From NCBI GenBank assembly GCA_037577475.1, contig CM075197.1:10526018-10590017 (forward strand): DNA of 64,000 bases, written 5' to 3'. The notes under the pieces were generated by a model, which searched no databases, was not told where the DNA came from, and was given only the letters and a program-made list of their open reading frames with translations. The position numbers were made by a program, and so were the translations under genes. This document shows, piece by piece, positions 1 through 12,344 of this stretch. The DNA is from Chaunax sp. Z400. Lineage: Eukaryota; Chordata; Actinopteri; Lophiiformes; Chaunacidae. The number at the start of each line of letters is the position of its first letter. The stretch's first letter is position 1.

Positions 1-162
1 AGTGAACTCATGATACAAATAAGGTTGTTGGTGCTGTTTCCGTGCATCAAATATTAAAGTAAACCTCAGAATGTATGTAGTTGATGTTAAACCGTTTAAT
101 GGAGTTGGTGCAAACGCTTCATCCTCCTGACTGGATGACCTTTGACCTCTTATACCTTTCAG

Positions 163-3100
163 AGCTCTGAAGCTCTGCAGCTCAGGAGGACCTCCACATG
201 TGAAGCTCATCATCGAGTGGGAGCACAGAATCAAAGACTGGTCAGTTTGCCTTCTACTAGAGGACACCACCTATTTACTATAGTGTTTTATCTATTAAGC
301 AGCCATGAAACTGCTTCCTAGATGTTTTATATGACCTCTCCTCTGTGCCCCATCCACAGCCTGTTCGGTAACATTCATGAGGAGGTGGTGAAGGATGCAG
401 AGAGCGTGAGGAATCAGCAGCAGCAGCACGTTCAGCAGTACAGCTGCACCTTGGATGAGTGCTTCCAGCTTTACACCAAAGAGGAGCAGGTAGTCTGTTA
501 TCATTTGATACCTGCATGAACCAGCAGCTCCATTAATAGTCCAGACACCAGGCCTCCTGAAGCCAATCCCTATACTGTAATGTTTGTTTCTTTAGAGTGA
601 GCAGGCAGTACTAACAGAACCAATGTGACTAAAACTGTAGAATGACCCCAAAAACATCCGAAAAAGGGTTTATTCTGCACCAGTGTGTTATCATAGTAAC
701 CGTTTCTGTCATTCTGCAGCATGTAGAATTATTGACATTTTATTTTGGTGACTTTTAGCCATATTCTCAGAACAGATTTTTTAAAAAGGAATAATGTGAA
801 ATTTATGCGTAAAATATAAACAATACATGTCGAGTTAAAAAAATATATGAAACATTCAAGAATATGGAAGATCTTTAGTTGACTGGAGGTTTATCTTTGT
901 TTAGTTTGTGTTTAACAGGTTTTCATTTTTATCTTATTCTAATTAAACTACAACATGTCTCTATTCGTTCATAGTTGACATGAATCGACAGACAAAAAAG
1001 GAGAGTTCACCTCAAAATCAAAAACACTGATATTTCATCTCAACTGTAGTACTTTTTATTCATTTTGATTGATAAATAAGCTGTAAAAATGTCGACCTTC
1101 TCTCAAATATAATGGAACAGGAGCGTCTCTTTCAAGAGCACATGACTCGTTTACCGGAGATAATCCACAGACCTTGATGTGAGCAGTTTAAATAGGAACT
1201 ATTTTCTCTCTCCTGTATCATGTGCAGAATGAAACGTGGATCCTCTGTTGGATGAGAGGCCAGCTAACAAAACTGTCTTACATCTGATCAGAAGGCTTCT
1301 TTAATGTTCACATCATGCACTATGACAAGCCTCTCCTCCTTGAGTGGATTCACACTTAATAAGTTAAAGTTCCACTTCGTTTGACAGATGAAGACAAAAA
1401 CATCAACCAGGAACAAAGGATTCTATTTTTACATGTTGATTTGTTTCAATACTGTTCATCAAAAATCAATCATTCACTGTCAGACAAGAGCCTGATTTGT
1501 TACTTATGTATTTGGTTTGTTCAACAACGTCCTTCACAGTTTCTGATTAGTTTTATTATCAGTTTCTGTTTAAAATGTGTTGCCCAGACATTCAGAATTT
1601 AAACTTGTTTACAGTTTTTCACCCCTATCAGTGCAGAATTACGGTAAAAGATGAAGGAGGATCTACAGTATGCTGCTAATTTAGCCTTTAGTTATTGTTA
1701 ATACGGTATAAAAAGCAACAATGACCCTGATTACTAAGAGCATCTTAGACATAGCTGTCTTTACCAACTCATAGTCCACCTCAGTCTAGCATCCGAAATC
1801 CACCGATGACGCCAAAATACCTTTTACACATCTTAGCATCAACTCTTGTCGCTGAACATGAACAACATTCATCTCCCAACAAGAAATCTTTGTAACTCAT
1901 AACACAGTAACCTTAAAGTGACCACCGATGAGTCAGCCTGCTGGGAGGAGGTCCAGCACTCGATGGCATGGTGCACTGATGTAGATAACAACCAGGACCT
2001 CAACACCAGGAAGACCAAGGAGATCATTGTGGACTTCAGAACCAAAGGCGGGACACACACACACAGCCATTCGTATCAATGGGAAGGACGTGGAGCATTT
2101 TTTTCCAATGTCTGAGGATCTCTCCTGGGTGCTCAGTACTTCCATCATGGTCAAGTCGGCTCACCAGCATCTCTTCTTCTTAAGGACACTAAAATCTGTC
2201 TCCTCAGATTCTGTTGAACTTCTGCCGCTGCACCAATGAGAGCATTCTTACCAACTACATCTCAGTTTTGTACGGCCACTGCTCTGTTGGACCAAAAAGC
2301 ACTGCGGACGCAGGTGAAAACTGCTGCATCAACGGTTTTCCACTGCCCATCATCAAGGTTGTCCAGCGCAGCATCATCAGAGACTCCTCTGACCGCAGTC
2401 ACAAACTGTTGACCCTCCTCCCCTCTGGGACGCGCTATAGAACTCTGGGTTCTTAGACCTTCAGCCGTCACCTTTCTAAACTCTGGACTAAGGTGATAAG
2501 TCCAGCCCTACTCCTGCTGTGATCCTCTGTACATACCATACATAAAGCGTATGCATGTGCTAAGTCTGCTGTATTATCTATACACATCTCAGTCTATTCA
2601 TTTCACTCTGTTTGAAATGCTACTGTTAATACTGTTCATACTATAAATATCTCAGTGTATTCATACATAACCCTGTACTTTTAACTCTTTGCAGCCTACA
2701 TTACTCTGCACCTTACTGCACTTTGCACTTCTGGTTAGATGCAAAAACTGCATTTAGTTGAATAAGTGCTTGTACTCTGCACTGGAACAATAAAGTTGAA
2801 TCTAATTTCATCTAAAACACGTTCGCCTCATTGAGGAATCAAATGGTTATATGATATGGTTTATGTGTTTTTCTTCTTTCTTTTTTATGCCAACATAAAG
2901 GGTTAAACAGGTTCGTCTGTACACACGTAGCAGGTTTGATAGCAGTATGGTCTGTCCTCATCACCGCAAAAGGTGATAGGCAAAATTCTGTTAAATGTCA
3001 CACATTTTTTTATCGGACCCTTAAAGGTGTGAATCTTATAATTACTCTCCTCAGTTTGCTTATTTTTGAAATTCTTTGGCACATTTGAAATGAGGCGATT

Positions 3101-6100
3101 GCTGGTGACGCCTGTGACTCAGCTGTGCACATGTAGTACTTGGGTCTAAATGCGAGAGTCAGCTGTGTTTAGCCTGCTGAAAAGCAGAGGAGGAAGAAGA
3201 ATTTGACCAATCTTGGTGCTGGGTTCAAGCACTGATTATTGACAAAGGCATAATGTCAATCATTACACGAGACACAGTCAGTTTTGTCATGGTTATGGTC
3301 TACCCACATCACAAATAGAGTCGCAGGATCATCTGTGTCCTGACATAAATCTAATAGTTTAACATATATTGCAAATTTGTTTTCCATTTTACAGTAAATT
3401 TGTGGCTTTTTTTAGTTTGAATGCAAGTTTTATGGTATTCTGAACAGTTTTTAGAGCAGCGTATACATATTTAAAACAGACTATTAGTTAGTATGATGTT
3501 TCAGTGGTAATCAAGTTTGACAGTGTGAAAATAATTCATGACATTTGACAAACAGAAAAAAAAATGCATTGAATGCATTTTCTTGGCAAAGCATCGAAAT
3601 GCTCTCCACAGTTTAGTCCTCGCTGTGTGTGACTGGCTGTCGTGTTGCTGCTGCTGACGTTACCTCGTGTCACCATCCAGTGGAGCTGCAGGCACAAAGA
3701 TGGCACTGCTGTAAGTCTGCAGTTAGTCAAGGCTGGACAGTGACACTCAATCTAAATCAGCAAACCTCAGTTACTCATGTAGCTGGTAGTTGCTTTTACG
3801 TTCTGTTTCCCTTTAAATGTTTTTTTTTATAAAGAATTACAGACTTAAATTATTAGTAATCATAAATAGTGCTATCAAAATATCCGTGATACACTAGTGA
3901 GGCTGCTGTCAAAACAAGTGTTTCAATCTGTTTCTCTAAGCCAAGATATTATATTCATAATATCATTTCATCTCCTGTTTCTCTTTATTCCACAGGTCAT
4001 GCCTGCCTTCACACATGTGCACTCACTGAGCACACACGCAGCATGAGTTATATCTCACTTGTGATTAACAGATAATTCTCTAACAGACGTAAAAGGATGT
4101 TCACAAAGAACAAGAGAAAATCATGTCCTCGCTGTTAACTTTGAATGAGTGCCATTGTTGAATTAAGTAATTCATCACTGCCCTGCATTGAAGATGGTTA
4201 TTACAGGGGGGGAAAGTGAACAAAAGTAGCCATGGTAACAGCTTCAAACTGCACTTTGTTTTGGGCTGTTAATTTCCCAGGTTCAATCTTACATCATTTA
4301 GAAAACGAAATGGGAGATTAGTAAAAAGATAAAGAAGGTCTAAACTTCAATTTAATGGCATGAGGCGGAATAGAAATGTGAGTTTTGAAGCGCTGTCGGG
4401 TTGATAAGCCAGCAGACGTTATTCTTATCGCTGCATTTTTATGTCTGCTTTTCTAATTGCCTCCCTTACCCCCACCAGCTTGCCCCAGATGATGCCTGGA
4501 AGTGCCCCCACTGCAAGCAGCTCCAGCAGGGCATGGTGAAGATGAGCCTGTGGACGCTCCCGGACATCCTCATCCTCCACCTGAAACGCTTCAGACAGGT
4601 GGGAGAGCGGAGGAACAAGCTCACCACATTTGTGCATTTCCCCCTGGCGGGCCTGGACATGACGCCTCACATGGTGAGCCGCAACCACGGCACGCATCAG
4701 CCCCCTCTCCAGCCTGGCTGGAAGCAGTCCCGACGACATGACCTGGCTCCTCCCGACTTCCTGTACGATCTGTATGCTGTGTGCAACCATCATGGAGGAA
4801 TGCACGGCGGACATTACACTGGTCTGAATAATATATCACACCTTCTGAGAAAAGACTGTAGGAGTGATAATAACAATATATATATATAGTACAAAGTTAA
4901 AGATAGATAATTGTTTAAATCAAAACCAATTTAAACAAATGAATAAGATAGAAATAAGATCATTAACTCCAGTCAGACGTGCAGGTTGTCTCTTTTCATT
5001 GTTGTTGTGATTGCAGCCTTTTGCAGGAACTCTGTGGATGGCCAGTGGTACAGTTACGATGACAGCAGTGCCGAGCCGGTTCCAGAGGCGGAGGTGTGCA
5101 CACGTGGAGCCTACATCCTCTTCTATCAGAGGAGAAACACTATCCCTCCTTGGTCTGCCAGCTCTTCAGTCACGGGTTAGTCCTTCCTCTGTACAGCCGT
5201 CAGATGGAATCTGCTTGACGTGCTTTTAACGTCAGCACACCACCATTATTTACAGTATGGCCTGCAAGAAAATGCAATTTTGCCTCTGCAATTTCAATCG
5301 GCCCTGCAGCAGCATCAGTGTGTCTTTTCAGTATAATTCCCCCTTTAAATCCATATATAAAGGTTCCTAATGGTTGTAGAGGAGGCAGACCTGTTCCCAG
5401 CTCCTGGAATCACAGAAGCATTCATCTTTCTGCTTTCAGTTTAATGAGAATATTCACAGATGGATGGAAATGCTGATAATAGTCTGAGATCTCCTTCATC
5501 TGCCAGGATTATTTCTTCTCTTTGACAGGGACTGTTGGGAGAACAGAAGTTGTACATATCTATCTACACGGCTTATTTTGAAATTCTCCATTCGTTGTTT
5601 GTTTTTCTTGTTTTTGCAGGTTCCACCAGCTCATCCACCTCTGACCATTGGCTGGTCCGACTGGCGGGCGGCAGTAAGAGGGGCAGCGTGGTGTCAGGAG
5701 GACCTGTTCCCGGACCACCAGGCCCCATACAGGCCCCAGAATCTCCTGAGTTGCCAGTGTTTGGAGACGAACCCCCCAAAACAGTGGAAACAAGTAGGTA
5801 TCTAGAGACACATGCATCATATGTTTCAGCTGTTTTCATAGTCCAGCATATAGAAAACACTTAAATGAATGTGACCATGCATTTCACCATTTGAACTAGC
5901 TACTGGCAGTGTTCACTTAGCATTAGCATGCAGCTTCAAGGCAAGGGCAACACATTTCATGCAACAAAGTAATTCAATGTGCTTTACAAAATAGGGAAAT
6001 ACAATAAAAGTGAAAAGTTCCTAAGAGACACCAAATTTAAAGTTAGCTAATGCAGTTTAAAATGTGATAATACAGTTAATGGAACATGGGTAATATTCCC

Positions 6101-8159
6101 ATATTAGATTTACAATTAGATTTAATTAAAGCAATGATAATAAATAGTAAAAGAAATTAAAGCCATTTCAATTTTAAGCTAATAGGATGTTTTTAAATAT
6201 TACTGGGTAAAGTAGGCAATGCAACGAAGGAATAATTTTACTCGTGCTTTAAAAATCATAATAATTTGGGCTTGTTTAATTTCAGATGAGAGCTACAAGA
6301 TCAGTCTCTAGGCATTTTTGCATCAAAATAAAATCTAACAAATTTTCATGCTTGTAGGAGCCTAAATGCAGTTAATTGATGTTTGATTATTAAGGCAAAT
6401 AATTCAAGTTCATGTTCATTTCTATGTATTGTTTGCATATAAAACATTTTGTATTTCCTGTAAAATGGTTAGAAATTAACTTATATGTTGTAAAAACTTA
6501 TAATATACCGTAATTACCCTTAATTGCCACCATAATCATGTGGGAGGGTTTTTGGGTGAACCAAGGTTCAGTCAGACAAGTGGGGGGGGTAGAGCCACAT
6601 GGGTTTTCTTTTACCTCTTTATCTCTCTATCTCTCAATTTCTCTCAGTTTTTAGGGATTCTTTTGAAAATGGAAGCTCTGTAACAATTATTTGTTGTATT
6701 TATGTTAAAATAAACACTTAAACTTCAGAGAGTGGACTGTGGAATTTTTGTTTTTGTATTTTTTGATGTGGATCAGCACGAGAGAAATTCTAGGAGCGTC
6801 AAGCTAAGGCTTCATTCTTTGGAAACCTACAATGCTTAAATAAAAAGGTTATTCCTATATTTCACTAGCTGTCAGTGACAAATCAATTTTAAAACATACT
6901 ATAGTGTATACTAACTATACCTTAGTGTATTTATTGTAGTAGATGGTAGGCAATAGTAATGTACCATGTCTTTTCTTCTAGATGGGTTTGAAACCAAGCC
7001 CTTTGTCCGTGGGACCCAAGGCATAAGTGTAAGCATGAGATCACCAACTAAGCCCAAGGAGAATCTAAGCAAGGTTCTGCCCCTGCGATGGTCTTTTGGC
7101 TCCAAGGACCGCATTAAACACCCAGCCCAGACCCAGCCGGGAGAGCTGGTGGAGTACCTGGAGTCTGGGCGCCGGCCACGATGTACCAAAGACCCTATCA
7201 TAACCCTGGTGGCCACCCCACCACAAAGGAGTGCCCAGGGAAGAGCCATTGAAGTGGGCCATGAATGCAACTCACCTAGCGGTAGCAGTCTTAGTTATAC
7301 GGACAAACCCAGCTCTGACACTTGTTACTCCCCCAAAATCCCAGCAGGACAGCGCAGACCTTGTGTGGAGAGAGGCGTCAGCCATGAAATCTGTAACAAC
7401 AGCAATGTCAGAGCCAGGGATTATGGTTCTCTGAGGCAGAGGGCATCTAAGAGAGCAAGGCAAGACCAGGGCAGGACCCTGGACCTCCAGCTTCAACTTC
7501 AGAGAGGGGCCTTTCTAGTGGGTCATATCAGCCACAGCGCACCCCCAAGCAGAGATTCCACATTAAGGAAGACCAAGGTCCAGACAGGAGTGACTTACAG
7601 GGCACAAAAAGACTTGTTACAGATGGTCCTTCAACCTGAGGACAGGAGAGGACAGAAGGGACAGGAGGGCCGCAGCCACGACAGCCTCTTGTCCTTCCTC
7701 AAACCTGGTTTCATGAAGAAAGATACTCCTGGGTCACCAATCATGGGGCAAGACAGGCACATGAATGGCCACGGACAACTGGGAAAGCTGGCAAGCAGTA
7801 ATGTAGCCAAACTGTCGCTCTCCAATGGCACGCTGGCCACTGTGGCACTAGGAGAGAGGAAAGCCAGCATCCTCCCCAGCTGTAACACCCATAACCGCAA
7901 AGTACAGTTTGTCAACGGACAGGCTGGGAATCACGAGCCAGTGGACATCAAGCGTGCTCACAGCTCCAGCAACATCCAGACCAAGCTGGATGTGACTTTT
8001 CGCAGGTGTGCCTCCCTGCAGAGGAATGGCGAAGTAGTGGCCCCTCCAGCCCACCGCATCCTGCTGTCGGACAAGCCCAGCTATGCCACTCTGCAGCGGA
8101 CTCGATACAGTACCACCTCCCTGGGTAGGCACAGACCCGTCACTGAGTCCTGTTTTTGA
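163..8159 (+). CDS. usp43: Ubiquitin carboxyl-terminal hydrolase 43, 3' part of the gene (six exons)
   Basis: USP43 is a cysteine protease of the USP family that removes ubiquitin from substrates. Exons read as 163-240, 360-489, 4479-4821, 5017-5175, 5620-5793 and 6982-8159. All junctions are AG/GT and the phases agree: after one leftover base the joined length is 687 codons including the TGA stop, giving 686 residues. The first two exons carry KLIIEWEHRIKDC and LFGNIHEEVVKDAESV. The middle exons carry the second Cys-x-x-Cys of the USP zinc site, LHLKRF and the His box. The serine-rich tail matches my memory of USP43, not its paralogue USP31: SASSSVTGSTSSSTSDHW, PLRWSFGSKD and a Ser-Leu-Gly-Arg/ESCF-like C terminus. 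The catalytic Cys box and N terminus lie upstream of the window, so the gene is partial here. Family identity is strong; which teleost paralogue it is cannot be told. Confidence 0.9.
490..4478 (+). other. usp43 intron containing a LINE relic
   Basis: This 4-kb intron has donor GTAGTC at 490 and acceptor CCCCCACCAG ending at 4478. Apart from the reverse-transcriptase relic at about 1840-2814, I see only AT-rich sequence without conserved motifs or coding frames. Open frames at about 1381-1602 and 3629-3832 have no family resemblance and no splice logic. Confidence 0.7.
1840..2814 (+). mobile_element. Degenerate 5'-truncated non-LTR retrotransposon (CR1/L2/Rex type)
   Basis: The conceptual protein shifts frame repeatedly but keeps the order of the end of a fish LINE reverse transcriptase. 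It runs LNTRKTKEIIVDFR (about 2000-2040), IRINGKDVEHF and EDLSWVLSTSIMVKSA (2070-2160), HLFFLRTLKSVSSDSVELL, NFCRCTNESILTNYISVLYG (2215-2275), and the trailer RDSSDRSHKLLTLLPSGTRY (about 2380-2440). It ends in a 3' tail with GGAACAATAAAGTTGAATCTA near 2783-2803, typical of these LINEs. At least two frameshifts make it dead. It lies in the sense orientation inside a usp43 intron. The superfamily is secure; the exact clade is not. Confidence 0.8.
4479..5175 (+). CDS. usp43: usp43 catalytic-core exons (zinc site, His box, Asp) and their short intron
   Basis: Two exons, 4479-4821 and 5017-5175, are separated by a 195-bp intron. The first opens with LAPDDAWKCPHCK, one half of the structural zinc site, followed by the core strand DILILHLKRF. 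It ends in LYAVCNHHGGMHGGHYT. The second continues AFCRNSVDGQWYSYDD, so the codon split across the intron (act-g/cc) restores the family GGHYTA-x-C-R-N motif. The His of GGHYT is the expected catalytic base, and the Asp pair after YSY is the usual position of the third catalytic or orienting residue. The exon ends with GAYILFYQRR, the typical end of a USP fold. Nothing needed for catalysis is missing in the part that is visible. Confidence 0.9.
5930..6180. repeat. Old LINE-tail-like dispersed repeat in a usp43 intron
   Basis: The stretch AAGGCAAGGGCAACACATTT followed by CAATGTGCTTTACAAAATA and an A-rich series of short AATAAA/AATAGTAA words resembles the dispersed fish repeat that carries 'GGCAAG...CACATTTCAT...AATTCAAAGTGCTTTACA'. 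That repeat is usually the reversed 3' end of an L2-like LINE. The copy is worn and has no coding potential. The assignment is from memory of the motif only. Confidence 0.5.
6982..8159 (+). CDS. usp43: usp43 terminal coding exon (disordered C-terminal tail)
   Basis: One long exon of 1,178 nt encodes about 392 residues and ends at TGA 8157-8159. The acceptor TTTTCTTCTAG at 6971-6981 supplies the exon start: the upstream exon leaves one base (a), which completes Asn before GFETKPFVRGTQG. The tail is rich in Ser, Arg, Lys and Pro, with no recognisable folded domain, as expected for the USP43 C terminus. It contains PLRWSFGSKD, ELVEYLESGRRPRCTK and a final TSLGRHRPVTESCF. The intron before it (5794-6981) holds a repeat relic. 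An ATG at 6966 in the same frame lies inside the acceptor region and is not a start. Confidence 0.88.
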
Positions 8160-8829
8160 GCCAGCAGTGCAGGCTAAGCTAGTTTATTAGCAGAATTATA
8201 AGAACATTTAAGCACAAACAGGAACAAATTAGAGCACAGGGTTGAGGTTCCTCTTGTTGCTGCAGCAATTTTAGCACATTAGCTTTGTTTTTAAACCAAG
8301 TAAACAGGATGAAAGCAGCCTCACATTTCTATTCTCTCAAGTGCAAAGCTACATTTGTTTATTTTAATTGGTGTTAATTATCATTTCAGTGACTGTTTAC
8401 CATGTGACTGATGGGTCTTTTTTTTCATTATAAGTGCCTCTGTGACAGCCCAGAATGACTGTTGAACACTTGGACCTCTGTACTCCCACACATCAGCCAG
8501 AGAATCTCCCAGCCGGAGACGTCGCTGGAAGCAAAGCCTCCTCGCTCCCCTTCATAGCTCTTACCTGTGTGTGTCTTAAAGTGAATCTATGCAGAGTTGA
8601 ATTTACGGAAGAGAAATGCTGCTGTAATGTGATGTTTCCTTTCCTCGTTTTGTTTTATGAAGCAGTCTGCTGCTGGCACATGGTTTTATTGTTGAGTTTA
8701 TTGGCCAATATTTGCAAAGTGGGGGATGGTTTGAGGCACTTTCATGTTTTTAGTGCATTATCCTTTCAGAAATCATTAGTCGCCTTCAGACAGGCATTGA
8801 GCAACAGCGCCGAAATGAATTCCCTTCTC
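8160..8829 (+). other. usp43 3' UTR and downstream flank
   Basis: The sequence after the usp43 stop is moderately AT-rich with no recognisable gene. No AATAAA signal occurs close to the stop; the first clear one on this strand is at 9212-9217, inside the inverted-repeat block. The open frame at 8455-8937 has no family resemblance and I regard it as chance. Where the transcript ends cannot be fixed from sequence alone. Confidence 0.45.
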
Positions 8830-9260
8830 TGTGACCCCTTCGGTGCGTTCAAACTGGACCAAACCAAGGTGTCACAACGCCACCTCGGTGTGTGTGTTCA
8901 CACTTATGCTGGCGTTCCGCAACATGAAGAGGTGTGACGTACGACGCAACAGCAAACATGCAGTAAAAGCTTATATATTTCACTATCTCCTCAGTTTAGC
9001 GATCATTTTATGCGCTTGTTCTTCAATTATGGACTTCCTGTGTACGGGTGTAACATGTTACGACAATGTTACACCCGTTCCGCCACGCCAGGGCACTTCA
9101 TTCATACAGACGCCTGTTTCTGCGCTGTTACTACCTCCTGAGGCGTCACAGAGGTGGAACAAACTGACACCCCATTACGGCTTCATTGCGTTCAGACAGA
9201 CGTCGGGGCGGAATAAAGGCGTAACAGGCCCGTAATGAAAACGCTGTCTGAATGGGGCTA
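8830..9260. repeat. CpG-rich inverted-repeat block, possible MITE
   Basis: This block is far richer in CG dinucleotides than its surroundings and is built from inverted segments. It has a perfect 13-bp stem at 9044-9078. A second imperfect pair links GTTCAGACAGACGT (about 9190-9205) with ACGCTGTCTGAAT near 9241-9253. The ends (about GGTGCGTTCAAACTGG on the left, CTGTCTGAATGGGG on the right) look only loosely complementary. It may be a decayed non-autonomous DNA transposon. No transposase frame is present. Confidence 0.45.
9044..9078. repeat. Perfect 13-bp inverted repeat with 9-nt loop
   Basis: Left arm ACGGGTGTAACAT (9044-9056), loop GTTACGACA, right arm ATGTTACACCCGT (9066-9078). The arms are exact reverse complements. 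It lies inside the CpG-rich inverted-repeat block and is probably its centre. Confidence 0.9.
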
Positions 9261-10289
9261 ACATCTGGTAAGAAGTCAACATAAAAATATAGTCACGTAG
9301 AAAGCATTGTAGCCCATTCAGCTTACCGAAAATAGATACAGTTAATTGGCTGCTACAGCAGCATCATTTGCTTTGTCATTTATCATTTTCATGTCGTGTT
9401 ACCCACACACTTTCTTTTAAATGCAGTTCCATAGTTTGCTATATCACCAGAGCACATTAACTTATAGTGCTAATGAAGGAACATTAACATTGAACACTCA
9501 GTCATTGAGAAGATAGTTATTCAACTCGAAGAGAGGTTTACAGAATTATGAAAACCACTCAAAATTTCCTCTGGTTTTTGTTCACGTTTGTGCTGCGGGG
9601 GCGTTATGAACGGTTCTGGTGAGGTGAATAAAAAGAATTATGTCTGTTAACCACCCCTTTAAGCTTGCAGAGCAAAGAAAGAGCACTTTTGTATTTACAC
9701 CTCTCCTTCGAGAGAATGTGAATTTATATCTCACAGTTTGAAGTATTTTTCTCACAGTTTGATGTAATTGCATGTGACCACACATGCAATTATTCTTTCT
9801 CTGCAGCCATGGGAATGTGTTGAGTCCTGGTGTTAATCATGTTTTGTCACATTCACATAAGCCGTAGTTACCTTGAAGCGATTCATCCTGCTGTTACAGG
9901 TCTAATTTATATTTAATTCACTGTCTTCAGTCATAACCACCATTTCTGTACCAGCACAATGTACCTTTGTGTACTTAGACGTGGTAATTGTGTCACTGGG
10001 GTTTAATGGGAAATGTTAAAGTGTGAGTCTGGATTGTTTGCCTATCGCACCTGTGTTCACGTTATTGTATCATTCAACATTACTGATTAACTTCACTCAC
10101 CGAAATGAAAATCTAGTAAATGAAGGGAAATATGGCTAGATTATATTTTATTATTAACTTTTCTAAAAGTCTACATTTTGTACCTGATGTGTAATTATGT
10201 AATTTAAGTACCAGATCAAAACTGCATGTTTCAGGTGACTGTATAAGGTCAGATTAACACATACTGTAAATGGAGCTGTATTTGACACA
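9261..10289. other. Gene-less intergenic stretch
   Basis: AT-rich sequence with no coding frame of recognisable family, no RNA gene and no repeat that I can name. Confidence 0.5.
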
Positions 10290-10530
10290 ACACACAAAGT
10301 TCCCTGTACTGGACTCTCTATAATATCTACTTAGTGTACTGCAAGTTTATGGATTTCAAATTAAACACAGCTTTTCTCACAAATGGATTCAGTGTAGCTG
10401 CATCAGCCTGTGCATCTCATTTTTTATCTCTGCTTCTCCTGGCGCCGCCTCCTGAGGGAAATGGCATTCTGCAGAAGTCAAGAAATCATCAGATAATATA
10501 AAGCTCTAATAAAGGCTTGTTTACCTGTAG
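10290..10530. repeat. Local direct duplication, copy 1
   Basis: This segment is related to 12345-12545. Both share GTTTATGGATTTCAAATTAA or its one-base variant (ATTTATGGATTTCAAATTAA), then ACACAG, TTTTCTCACAAATG, GGCTGCATCA-like and AGAGCTCTAAT-like words in the same order and orientation, about 2 kb apart. It does not look coding. It is either a segmental duplication or two members of an unnamed repeat family. Confidence 0.7.
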
Positions 10531-11015
10531 CACTGTAACAGGGAACCACAGTACTTAGACAGTCGATCTTTGTAAAATTGCTCCTGCTTGGTGTGTTTCC
10601 ATGGTGATTCGAATGAATGGAGGAAATAAATGATGTGTATGAGATTAGATTTAATGATTAAAAAACAGAAAATAAGGACACTGACAAATATACGTACAAG
10701 TGGGGCTAGAGATATTAATATCAAATGAATAACAGAGAATGAGGAGGAGCACCTGCTGCACAATGGAGTCATAACTCCCTTAAACTTTCATTTTATTTCT
10801 TTTTTTTTTTTTTTTTACTTTATTAACCATAAATATATGGTATATAGGTCGTCCTTAAGAAAATAACAATAGGAGGAAATTCAGAGTTATACATAACAGT
10901 CGGACTAGTGACCAGATCATCTAATTACATATGTCAGGATATGCTTTTTAGACAGTAATTTTTTTTTAAAACATACATTTAATGCAGTCTTACAATAAAT
11001 AGGTCACAGAAGATG

Positions 11016-12240
11016 CAACCCAATTCCAGAAAAGTTTGGACACTGTAAAACATAAATAAAACAGAATCTGATAATTTGCTAATCCTTTTTGACTTTCATT
11101 TTAATTGAATACAAAGACAATATACCGAAAGTAGCACCTCATCAGCTTCATTGATTTTTAAAAAATATTTGCTTATTCTGAATTTTATGTCAGCATCATG
11201 TCTCAAAGCAATTGGGACAAGAGCAACAAAGACACCTGATTGGATCATTCCACAGGTGATAGGATTATGATTGAGTATGAAATGGGCATCAAAAGGTTCA
11301 GTCATTTACAAGTAAAGATGGAGAGAGGTTCACCACTTTGAAAATCTGGGTGAGCAAATAGTCCAACAGTTTAAGAACAACATTTCTCAATGCGCAATTT
11401 AAAGGAATTTGAGGATTTCACCATCTACAGACCATAATAACATCAACAGATTCAGAGCATCTGGAGAAATCTGTGCTGTAAGGGGCAAAGATGAAAACCA
11501 GCAATGAATGTCTGCATGTGACCTTAGATGCCTCAGGCAGCACTGCATTAAAAAACCGACATGATTCTATTCCATCCATTGCCAAGAAACACAATTCATC
11601 ACTTTATCTACAAAAGACTACCATGTGAAGCACAAGCCATATATCAACTACATCCAGAAACGCCGCCGACTTCTCTGGAGCTGATCTCATCTGAGATGGA
11701 CCGATGCAAAGTGGAAACGTGTCTTTTGGTCTGAAGAATCCACATTTTAAATCATTTTTAGAAGTCATGGACGTCGTGTCCTCTGGGCTAAAGAGAAAAG
11801 GAAGATCCAGATTGTTACCAGCACATAGCTCATAAGCCAGTATCTGGGATGGTATGGGCGGGGGGGTGGGGGTGGTAGTGCTCATGACATGGGTAACCTG
11901 CACATCTGTGAGGGCTCCATTAATGTTGAAAGGTACATACAGGTTTAGCAACAACATATGCTGCCATCCAGACGACGTCTTTTTCTGGGACGTCCCTGAT
12001 TATTCCAGAAAGACAATGAAGCCACAATCTGCCACCTTACAACAGCGTGACTTCAGTGTTTAAGAGTCCAGGTATTAGACTGGCCTGTCTGCAGTCCAGA
12101 CCAGTTCCCCATTGGAAATGTGTGCCGCATTATGAAGCACCAAATACGACAACAGCAGATCTGTCTATCTATGAGGTGACCGCTAACCACTGCTGCATCC
12201 CCAGAGAAGCATATAACAATATTCACAATCATCAGAAACT
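11016..12240 (+). pseudogene. Dead Tc1/mariner-superfamily transposon with transposase relic
   Basis: A left terminal repeat begins near 11016 (CAACCCAATTCCAGAAAAGT). The body reads as the usual fish Tc1-type transposase in many broken frames. At 11340-11420 a helix-turn-helix part (GTCCAACAGTTTAAGAACAA) is visible. Then come KRRRLLWS and RWTDAKW (about 11655-11715), HGRRVLWAKE (about 11767), HMLPSRRRLF with LFQKDN (11955-12015), and VLDWPVCSPDQFPIGNVCRIMK (12071-12137, with intervening frame changes). The first two acidic catalytic positions survive. The third, normally Glu in the P-I-E-N motif, is Gly here. Stops and frameshifts abound, and no right terminal repeat is found after 12240. It resembles the element at 31100-31480. 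Confidence 0.85.
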
Positions 12241-12344
12241 TTCCAACTATCTGTATTTACACATGGCCTGAAAAATAATCAGTATTTAAATATGTTTGAA
12301 TTGAATATATGAATAAAATGTGTACGTTTCAGGTTGAATTATTC

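Noticed and set aside
4425..4839. Long minus-strand open frames opposite the usp43 catalytic exon
   Set aside because: They are shadows of the coding strand; no domain or splice logic.
6500..6730. Possible LTR end: G-rich tract, pyrimidine tract, AATAAACACTT
   Set aside because: No partner repeat, no primer-binding site and no gag/pol sequence nearby.
6911..8132. Several minus-strand and alternate-frame open frames in the last usp43 exon
   Set aside because: The plus frame has the family match; the others come from GC-rich coding sequence.
8455..8937. 160-codon open frame after usp43
   Set aside because: No family resemblance, no splice sites, and its end runs into the inverted-repeat block.
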